Shown one piece after another: positions 26,623-33,035 of a stretch of DNA of 64,000 nt (within the stretch, counting starts at the first letter, position 1; the number at the start of each line of letters is the position of its first letter). The DNA comes from Haloferula sp. BvORR071. Lineage in GTDB: Bacteria; Verrucomicrobiota; Verrucomicrobiia; Verrucomicrobiales; Akkermansiaceae. Location of the stretch: the NCBI RefSeq assembly GCF_000739615.1, contig NZ_BATP01000001.1, positions 1 to 64,000 of the forward strand, read 5' to 3'. A program made the translations under genes and the position numbers. The notes under the pieces are model-generated. The model did not search any database. It saw nothing but the letters and a program-made list of their open reading frames with translations, and had not been told where the DNA came from.

Positions 26623-26649
26623 GCGGAGCGGGTCCGGCGGCGGCGTGAC

Positions 26650-27286
26650 TCACTTCACGCGCGCTTGAGTCTTTTTCGTGAGCCCCGCCTGACCGCGTTC
26701 CTTGCAGTCCGGGCAGAACTCGCCGTTCTCCTCATCCACGGTGGCGATGCTCGATTCGGCATCACGCATCACGCAGCCGGCTTGCGGGCAGTGGGGAAGG
26801 CCGGCGACGTGGCCGACTTCGTGGATGGCGACCTTGCGCAGACGCTCGCGGAGCTTCGCTTCATCGGCCCCGCGGGCGGAGAGGCGGAAGGTGGATACCA
26901 CGCAGGCCCGGCCGACGAGATCGCCGAGGCCGAAGATGCCCCAGTCCTCGTGTTCATCCTTGGTGGTGGAGATGTCCTTCTCGGTGATACCGATGACGAC
27001 GGTGTGGGCGGCAGGTGCCTTTGCGTCGAGGTGGGTGAGGAGCTTCTCCGCGCGATAGCGTTCGCGGGGTTCATACCAAGCCTCCTTAGGCAGGGGCAGG
27101 GCGGGGAGGAGTTCGACACCGAGGCCGAAGGATTTTTCGAGACCGGTCTTCACGGTCGCGAGCCGCTCCGCGCTGACCTTGCCGAGGGGCTGGATGGCGA
27201 TCGGGGCGGCCTTCGGCTGGGGGGGGCTCTTCGCCGCGGGTGATGCCGGCGAGAAGGAGTAGGGTGGTGCAGGCAAGGGACTTCAT
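26650..27286 (-). pseudogene. Archaemetzincin-family metalloprotease, frameshifted at a G8 run
   Basis: The M54 archaemetzincin signature is complete: HEVGHVAGLPHC, then CVM and a CPDC pair after a spacer of about 17 residues, giving H-E-x2-H-x2-G-x2-H-C-x4-C-x-M-x17-C-x2-C. The catalytic frame has no good start (only TTG at 27276). A convincing signal peptide (MKSLACTTLLLLAGITRG) begins at ATG 27286 in another frame. The two frames join if one base is removed from the eight-G run at 27219-27226. Either a sequencing error, a real null allele or a slippage switch. A secreted form is unusual, since most archaemetzincins lack signal peptides. Confidence 0.75.
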
Positions 27287-27404
27287 GGGATGAGAGCCTC
27301 GCGCCAAGGGTGTGGGCGCATCAATGGGAATCGGCGGCCAGGAGCTTTCTTGAAAAATCCGCCGCCAAGCTGTCCGCTACGGTCCCGATCCGGACATTTT
27401 CCTT

Positions 27405-29321
27405 ATGATGCAGGATTCCGGTAGATCCGATCCCGAGTTGCTCGCCGAGTGGCTGGCCAGCGGCAGTGAGCCCGCCTTCCACGCGCTGGTGGAGCGCTAT
27501 GCCGGGCTGGTGCTGATGACTGCCAAGCGGATCTGCGGCGATGACTCGATGGCTGCCGAAGCCTCTCAGCTCACCTTTATCCTGCTCGCCCGCAAGGCGA
27601 AGTCCCTGACGGCTTGCGATTCGCTTGGTGGCTGGATTCACCGCGCCACCCGGATGAATTGCCAGAATCTGCTCCGCTCGCATCGCCGGGAAGACCGCAA
27701 ACGCCTCCACCTCAAGGTTGCCATGGAACCATCTGTCCCTCCCGTTGCCGCTGCCGAGCCCGCCGGGATCTGGGCGGAGATGCAGCCCGTGCTCGATGAG
27801 GCGCTGGCCGCTCTTTCCGACCGCGACCGCGAGGCTCTGCTGCTGCGCTTCTACCGCTCGCTCAGCATTCGCGAAATCGCGCAGACCCTGGGGATCGCGG
27901 TGGATGCCGCGCAGAAGCGGCTCGATCGCGCCAGCGGACGGCTGCGCGGCCAGCTTGCGCAGCGCGGTTGCCAAGCGGGCGGGACCCTGGCGGCAGCGAT
28001 GCTCTTGGGTTTCGCTGCGGATGTGAAAGCCGCGGCTCCCGCCGTCTCGCTCATGACTTCGAAGGCCTTGGCGGCGGCTGCCCTTGGGGGCGGTGCGGTC
28101 GCCACGACTGTCGCCAGCACCTCTGTCCTTACCACCGCCGCCATGAAAACGACCACGGTCCTCGTGCCTGCTATTGCCGCCGTCCTGGCCACGACTTGGA
28201 TTGCCATCCAGCACCATTCCATCGTCGGCTTGGAGGAGCAGAAGACCCGGCTGGAGAAGCAGGTGTCCGTTTACTCAGCGTCTGCTGCGTCGCCCGGTGC
28301 CGCCTCGGCCCGTTCGCGCCCTTCTCCTAGCAATTCAGGTGCCGCCGCGCGCAATGCGGAGGAGGACTGGCAGAACTTGCCACCGGGACCACAACGGACT
28401 GCGGCGGTGGAGGCTCGCTCGAAGGAAATCCTCTTCGAGAAGAATCCCTCGAAGCGCCTGCGGCTCTTCTCGCGTTTCATCAGCCATTTCGAGACCGATG
28501 ACTTCGAGGCGATTGCCGCGAGTTTCGCGGGGCATGATCAGGAGGGCCGGCTCTTCCCGCGCGAATACGATCTCTTCCTCTCTACCGCCGCGATGCTGGG
28601 CGGGGAGGCCGCGATGAACAAAATCTACCCGCCGGGCGACCAGCTCAACCGGCCGCCCTTCGATGCCCAGCATTCGGCGATGATGGCTTGGGCGGTGGAG
28701 GATCCGCAGGCGGCGGCCGAGTGGTGGAACCGCCTGCCGGAAAGCGTGGTGAAGACCGAGCTTTCGCGCTCGCTGATCGGTGGGATCGCCAGCGCTGACA
28801 TCGGCTATGCGTGGGAGTGTTTGCACCAGTTTCCGGAGGGCCAGCGAGCAGGTTTCATGGCCACGCTCGTACAGCAGCAAGTCGCCGATCAGGGCGCGGA
28901 AGCGGCGGCGCAGTGGATGGATGGCCTGCAAGCTCCGGCCGGATCCAGCTCGGATCTTGGCGCTCTCAAGCAGCAAGGTTTCGGCACGCTGATGGGGACC
29001 TTGGTCAATCTGACACCGGAGAAGAAATCCGCGTTTATCGACCGCTTCATCGATGAGCCGTGGATGCAGCAGTCCGGATTCCCGGCCTCCATGGCTGGAG
29101 AATGGGCTACATGGAATGGCGACGAGGCCGTGGCTTGGGCGGATCATCTGCCGGAGGGGCCGCGCATGAGTGGCATTCTCACGGCGCTCTCGGTCTGGCA
29201 CGGGAAGAAGCCCGAGGAGTATGAGGCGTGGAAGTCCACCCATGCAGAGGATCCGGTGTTCCGGGAGCCGATCGGCGCCTTTGAGGGCCTCTTGCGTACC
29301 CAAGCGGCGAAAGAGCAATGA
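27405..29321 (+). CDS. ECF sigma factor fused to membrane anchor and large C-terminal domain
   Basis: 638 residues. Sigma-70 region 2 spans about 20-95 (AFHALVERYAGLVLMTAKR, GGWIHRATRMN) and region 4 about 128-185 (LSDRDREALLLRFYRSLSIREIAQTLG...RLDRA). An Ala-rich linker leads to one transmembrane segment (about 251-268, VLVPAIAAVLATTWIAI), a short coiled coil (EEQKTRLEKQ) and a roughly 350-residue C-terminal domain with repeated W-x-x-x-DP-x-AA-x-W-x-x-x-LP units. The layout implies a membrane-bound sigma factor regulated by its own external domain, perhaps released by proteolysis. ECF factors with C-terminal extensions are known in Planctomycetes and Verrucomicrobia. Confidence 0.85.
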   Translation: MMQDSGRSDPELLAEWLASGSEPAFHALVERYAGLVLMTAKRICGDDSMAAEASQLTFILLARKAKSLTACDSLGGWIHRATRMNCQNLLRSHRREDRKRLHLKVAMEPSVPPVAAAEPAGIWAEMQPVLDEALAALSDRDREALLLRFYRSLSIREIAQTLGIAVDAAQKRLDRASGRLRGQLAQRGCQAGGTLAAAMLLGFAADVKAAAPAVSLMTSKALAAAALGGGAVATTVASTSVLTTAAMKTTTVLVPAIAAVLATTWIAIQHHSIVGLEEQKTRLEKQVSVYSASAASPGAASARSRPSPSNSGAAARNAEEDWQNLPPGPQRTAAVEARSKEILFEKNPSKRLRLFSRFISHFETDDFEAIAASFAGHDQEGRLFPREYDLFLSTAAMLGGEAAMNKIYPPGDQLNRPPFDAQHSAMMAWAVEDPQAAAEWWNRLPESVVKTELSRSLIGGIASADIGYAWECLHQFPEGQRAGFMATLVQQQVADQGAEAAAQWMDGLQAPAGSSSDLGALKQQGFGTLMGTLVNLTPEKKSAFIDRFIDEPWMQQSGFPASMAGEWATWNGDEAVAWADHLPEGPRMSGILTALSVWHGKKPEEYEAWKSTHAEDPVFREPIGAFEGLLRTQAAKEQ

Positions 29322-29408
29322 AGGCAGGCGGTTAGCTACGACGAATAACTTTGCTGGAGATAACGCGCGTCGGCCTTGTGCCGGATAGATCCTCCACCAG
29401 CGAGAAAC

Positions 29409-29520
29409 AGCCGTCGTTTCGCCCTTAAGGGGTTTTGGTGTGAGACGACGGCGGACTGAGCGGGCGGCAGCCGATGGGGGTAGAGAACCCATATCCCGGC
29501 GGCTGCCGCTCCTGGTCTCA
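29409..29520. other. Two stable stem-loops between convergent genes
   Basis: Within the gene-free stretch 29322-29538, GCCGTCGTTTC (29410-29420) pairs with GAGACGACGGC (29442-29452), its loop containing the palindrome CCCTTAAGGG. Next, GGCAGCCG (about 29466-29473) pairs with CGGCTGCC (29500-29507) with an inner ATGGG/CCCAT helix. TGAGAC (29441-29446) could instead pair with GTCTCA (29515-29520). No T-run follows either stem. Could be a two-way terminator region for the converging sigma and Dabb genes, or an unknown structured RNA. Confidence 0.45.
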
Positions 29521-29538
29521 GGGATGCCTTTTCTGTCC

Positions 29539-29847
29539 TCAGCCGGGGCTGGGTAATGAGAAGTCGAATACGACCACCCGCTCGAGGCAGGGCACCACGA
29601 TCTCCTTCACTCGCTCGTGTTCGGGGTGCGGCAGATAGGCATCGCGCTGTGCGGCACTTTCAAAACTCATGATGAAGCCGTGGGTGAAGCCGTCGTTCAG
29701 GCCCTCCGAGCTCTGGTAGGGCCCCTGCTCCATGGCTAACAAACCGGGAATTTTGCCGACCATGCCTTGCATCTCCGCGAAGCAGGTCTCGATCTGCAGT
29801 GGGGAAATGCCCGCCTTGAATTGAAATACGCCGAAGTGTCTGACCAT
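29539..29847 (-). CDS. Dabb (stress-responsive alpha/beta barrel) protein
   Basis: 102 residues, the usual size of this ferredoxin-like dimeric fold. HFGVFQFKAGISPLQIE at the start, IPGLLAMEQGPYQSSEGLNDGF-type middle (shown by YQSSEGLNDGFTHGF), and DAYLPHPEHERV followed by a strand-forming C-terminus (VVVFDFSLP) are characteristic. Function in bacteria is unclear. It starts 30 bases before the 3' end of the TIM-barrel gene upstream, same strand, so it is probably in one operon with it. Confidence 0.82.
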   Translation of the reverse strand: MVRHFGVFQFKAGISPLQIETCFAEMQGMVGKIPGLLAMEQGPYQSSEGLNDGFTHGFIMSFESAAQRDAYLPHPEHERVKEIVVPCLERVVVFDFSLPSPG

Positions 29848-29876
29848 GTCCGATGCTGGTGGAAGTTGAGTTCTTC

Positions 29877-30791
29877 TCAGTGGATGCCTGCCGGCGCCGT
29901 CATCGTGCTACGCTTGCCGGGCGAGTGCTTGCGCTTCACCGGGATAGCCTTGAACTCGCGCGTCAGATTGGTGAGCGATTGCTCCACCGCCATACGCTCC
30001 AGCGAGGAGGCTCCGACGAAGCCGACGGTGTCGGTGTGTTCGTTGATGTAGGCGGCATCTTCCGGCGTGTTGATCGGGCCACCGTGGCTTAGGTATATGA
30101 TGTCGTCGCGCACGCTGCGCCCGGCATCGATGATGAGCTGAGTGCGCTTCGCTGCCTCAGGCAGGGACATGGTGGCATCCACCACCCCCACGGAGCCGCC
30201 GATGGTCGTGCCCGCGTGGGCGATGATCACGTCGGCACCGGCTTCGGCCATCGCCTTCGCTTCTTCCGGCGCATCCACATACACGATGCTGAAGAGGTCC
30301 ATCTTCCGGGCGAGGGCGACCATCTCGAACTCCTTCTTCACGCTCATGCCCGTTTCTTCCAGGATCTGGCGGAATTTACCGTCGATGATGCAGTGGGTGG
30401 GGAAGTTGTTTACCCCGCTGAAGCCCATGTCCTTCACCTTGCCAAGCCAGTGCCACATGCGGCGGCGCGGGTCAGTGGCATGCACGCCGCAGATCACTGG
30501 AACCTCCTCGACTATTGGGAGCACTTCGTATTCGCCGATCTCCATGGCCACAGCATTAGCGTCGCCATAGGCCATCAGGCCGGCTGTCGAACCGTGGCCG
30601 GCCATTCGGAAGCGGCCCGAGTTGTAGATGATGATCAGGTCGGCTCCGCCCTTCTCGATGAACTTTGCGCTGATGCCGGTGCCCGCCCCGGCGGCGATGA
30701 TCGGCAGTCCTTTCGAGAGGGTGTCGTGGAGACGCTCCAGGACTTCACTGCGGGTGTAGGGATTTCCTTTTCCGGTCCAAGGATTTGGCAT
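29877..30791 (-). CDS. Phosphoenolpyruvate hydrolase-family TIM-barrel protein
   Basis: 304 residues matching the PEP-hydrolase/TIM-barrel signal-transduction family (isocitrate lyase/PEP mutase superfamily). Landmarks: LPIIAAGAGTGISAKFIEKGG, LIIIYNSGRFRMAGHGS, VPVICGVHATDP, GFSGVNNFPTHCIIDG, AGADVIIAHAGTTIGG and a C-terminal YINEHTDTVGFVGASSLERM. The family is often encoded beside Tm-1-like ATP-binding proteins, not seen here. The substrate is unknown. It is divergent from the AraC regulator, a frequent arrangement for regulator and target. Confidence 0.85.
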   Translation of the reverse strand: MPNPWTGKGNPYTRSEVLERLHDTLSKGLPIIAAGAGTGISAKFIEKGGADLIIIYNSGRFRMAGHGSTAGLMAYGDANAVAMEIGEYEVLPIVEEVPVICGVHATDPRRRMWHWLGKVKDMGFSGVNNFPTHCIIDGKFRQILEETGMSVKKEFEMVALARKMDLFSIVYVDAPEEAKAMAEAGADVIIAHAGTTIGGSVGVVDATMSLPEAAKRTQLIIDAGRSVRDDIIYLSHGGPINTPEDAAYINEHTDTVGFVGASSLERMAVEQSLTNLTREFKAIPVKRKHSPGKRSTMTAPAGIH

Positions 30792-30842
30792 GGTGGATTC
30801 TAGGACGCAGGCGGGACCAGCGGTCTAGCATGGCGACCCCAC

Positions 30843-31832
30843 ATGCATCTATCACAGACCCACCCTGCGGTAGATGAAGGCTCGACGGCTGCGATTGCAG
30901 GAAATAGCCTGACGGACATTCGTTCTATGCTGGCTTCGCGCACGAGTCCCCAGGATCGCCAAGTGTTGGGAAGTGGCACCGCTTACAAGGTGGTTCGTGC
31001 TGACCCTGCGGATACCCGTGACTGGCTGCAGAAGGGGCATGCTTGCCCCTTGCTGACCCAGCATCACATCTCGCACGCAGGAATCATGGAAGCGGTGCCG
31101 CCCTTCGAGGTGCTGCGCACCAACCAGAGCGGTACCTTCATGATCGCTTGCTTTGAGGGGGAGGGTGTGGTGCTCGCCGATGGCCAGTGGCGGAAGGTCC
31201 GCGCGGGCCAAGCCTGCCTGCAACCGCCCTTTGTGATGAACTCGCTGAAGTGCCAGCCGGGCCGCCCGTGGAAGTTCGCCTGGGTGCGCTATCATGAATC
31301 GCGCGAGGCACGGCCGATCGTGTCCACGATCTCGCCAGTCATGGGAGCTTTCGACCCCTCGCCGTTGAAGGCTGCGATCGAGGGGCTGTATGCCGAGGCC
31401 GGTTCACTGCGGGGAGTCTCCGCGCTGCACCACTGGAGCGAGTTGGTCCATCATTATGTCCTGCGTTTTGCTCAACCGCACCAGGCCGATGACCGCCTAT
31501 GGCGCGTCTGGCAATGCGCGGAGGCTGATCTTGCGAAATCGTGGACACTCACGGAGCTCGCGGGGATCGCTTGTATGAGCGAGGAGCACCTGCGCCGCGT
31601 CTGCCGCAAGGAGCTCGGCCGCAGCCCGATGCAGCACCTTACTTTCCTGCGACTCCAGCGTGCGCGGCATCTGCTTTCGATCACCGACGACAAGGTTGAG
31701 TTCATCGCCCATGCCGTCGGTTTCGAGAGTGCCTTCACCTTCTCGAATACTTTCAAGAAGTGGATCGGCTGGCGGCCTTCCGAGCATCGCAAGGCGCTGG
31801 GGATGCCGGGTTTTCCGCAGGCGGAGGCCTGA
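30843..31832 (+). CDS. AraC family transcriptional regulator
   Basis: 329 residues. The N-terminal two thirds contains a cupin-like sensor region (about 85-170: MIACFEGEGVVLADGQWRKV, AGQACLQPPFVMN, KFAWVRYHES). The C-terminal third is the AraC double helix-turn-helix: WTLTELAGIACMSEEHLRRV and IAHAVGFESAFTFSNTFKKW with the P-S-E-H-R end. It is divergent from the PEP-hydrolase-family gene with about 50 bases between starts, so it may control that operon; the LamG-like gene downstream on its own strand is another candidate target. Confidence 0.88.
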   Translation: MHLSQTHPAVDEGSTAAIAGNSLTDIRSMLASRTSPQDRQVLGSGTAYKVVRADPADTRDWLQKGHACPLLTQHHISHAGIMEAVPPFEVLRTNQSGTFMIACFEGEGVVLADGQWRKVRAGQACLQPPFVMNSLKCQPGRPWKFAWVRYHESREARPIVSTISPVMGAFDPSPLKAAIEGLYAEAGSLRGVSALHHWSELVHHYVLRFAQPHQADDRLWRVWQCAEADLAKSWTLTELAGIACMSEEHLRRVCRKELGRSPMQHLTFLRLQRARHLLSITDDKVEFIAHAVGFESAFTFSNTFKKWIGWRPSEHRKALGMPGFPQAEA

Positions 31833-31912
31833 GACGGATGGAAGAGCCCACGCGCGGATATTTCAGCCCCACATGGCGTTGGAAATCCAGTCGGAGCTGC
31901 GTAGAAGCTTCC

Positions 31913-32737
31913 ATGCACCGCTTTGCCTTGCTCGCCCTGATCTGCACCGCCACCGCCGAGCCGCTTCCCGACAAGGGGCTGGTCATTGATCTGAACGCGG
32001 CCAAGGGCCTCAAGGTGGAAGACGGTGACAAGGTGGTCGCCTGGACCAATCAAGCGGCGGTCGCTCCCACCGCGAAGGAATTCGTCAAACGCGACGAGGG
32101 TCGCAAGGAACCCGGCTCCGGCCGGCCCAGCCTGCTCGGCTTGAACGGCAAGCCGACCGTTGACTTCCGGCAGCAGGAGTTGGTGTGCCTGGACGAGGAT
32201 GCCTTCGATGGTCTCAGTAGCGGCAAGGGTCATACTTGGATCGCCGTGCTGGCCGTGCACGAGCAGCGCGAGGGGCTCAAGGATGTGAACTCCTTCTTCG
32301 GCAATCTCAGGAACGGCGAGAAGTATGAGGGGATCTGGGGCTGCCTCAACGACGACAACACGCCATGGTGGGGGGCACGCAACGGCATCACCTTCGGGCG
32401 CTTCGATGAGAACAATCCCAAGCTTGAAGGGCCCAAGCTCGAGGTCGGCAAGTTCCATGTACTGGCCGGCCGCATGGCGGCGGGCACCGGCACGGTGGGC
32501 CTGGAGTTTTTCGTCAATGGTGACAAGCCGGCCGCGACGGCGAAGGTCCCGGTGAATGTCACCGCTAATCCCTCGCGCATGGCGGTGGGCCAGGAGCGCG
32601 ATGCCATCAATCACCCTGGAGTGGAGTCCTTCGATGGACAGATCGCGCGCTTCCTGATCTGGGAGCGGCCGCTGAGCGATCAGGAACTGGCGTCTGCCAT
32701 CGCGGCGCTTCAAAAGGACTACCTGAAGGTGGAGTGA
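31913..32737 (+). CDS. Secreted LamG/concanavalin-like protein
   Basis: 274 residues from ATG 31913 with a short signal peptide (FALLALICTATAE). The body has the beta-sandwich pattern of LamG-like domains: LVIDLNAAKGLKVEDGDKV, VVAWTNQA, KPTVDFRQQELVCL, HTWIAVLAVHEQ, FHVLAGRMAAGTGTVGLEFFV, and the closing DGQIARFLIWERPLSDQEL typical of this fold. Predicted carbohydrate- or surface-binding. It begins 81 bases after the AraC gene. The GTG/TTG-started longer frame overlaps AraC and is rejected. Confidence 0.75.
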   Translation: MHRFALLALICTATAEPLPDKGLVIDLNAAKGLKVEDGDKVVAWTNQAAVAPTAKEFVKRDEGRKEPGSGRPSLLGLNGKPTVDFRQQELVCLDEDAFDGLSSGKGHTWIAVLAVHEQREGLKDVNSFFGNLRNGEKYEGIWGCLNDDNTPWWGARNGITFGRFDENNPKLEGPKLEVGKFHVLAGRMAAGTGTVGLEFFVNGDKPAATAKVPVNVTANPSRMAVGQERDAINHPGVESFDGQIARFLIWERPLSDQELASAIAALQKDYLKVE

Positions 32738-32747
32738 GCGGATGCGC

Positions 32748-32936
32748 TCAAGCATGCTGTCTCCTGCGGCGCAAGAGCAGCAGCACGCCCGCTGCGCCCA
32801 GCAGCGTGCAACCCGGTTCCGGGACGATCGTCGCTCGGCCGGTGCCGGCATCGAAGGAGGCCGTCTGTCCCGCGCCGAGGCCACACATCGTCATGTCGGA
32901 TCTCCACAAGCCTGCGGGCGACTGCGTGGGTATTGG
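32748..32936 (-). pseudogene. Orphan PEP-CTERM C-terminal tail
   Basis: On the minus strand the frame ends with a textbook PEP-CTERM sorting tail: TIVPEPGCTLLGAAGVLLLLRRRRQ, here recognised by the VPEP motif, a hydrophobic stretch and four arginines. Only about 60 codons precede the stop. The nearest in-frame ATG (32972) lies inside the terminator of the upstream gene, and no signal peptide is present, so it is probably the 3' remnant of a lost surface protein. It implies that the genome has, or had, an exosortase system. Confidence 0.6.
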
Positions 32937-32982
32937 CGCAAAACAAAACCGCATCTCCGGGTCCCATGCCACGGAGATGCGG
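32937..32982 (-). terminator. Rho-independent terminator of the beta-strand-repeat gene
   Basis: On the minus strand CCGCATCTCCG (32982-32972) pairs with CGGAGATGCGG (32959-32949) over a 12-base loop, an 11-bp perfect stem, followed by TTTTGTTTTGC. It lies 54 bases after the stop of the gene ending at 33036. Confidence 0.9.
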
Positions 32983-33035
32983 CTGTGTGATATCCGCGGC
33001 TGTCTCCCGACCTCGACGGAGACCCGCGGAACTTG

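Noticed and set aside
28335..29492. 385-codon minus-strand frame opposite the sigma-factor extension
   Set aside because: Low-complexity Arg/Leu/Pro product typical of an antisense shadow; the plus-strand product has coherent repeats.
30837..30853. 17-base near-repeat (CCCCACATGCATCTATC) also at 36023-36039, possible AraC operator
   Set aside because: One mismatch in 17 over 64 kb is expected by chance several times; the first copy contains the AraC start codon itself.
31472..32884. 470-codon minus-strand frame
   Set aside because: It is antisense to AraC and the LamG-like protein, both recognisable; the product has no family resemblance.
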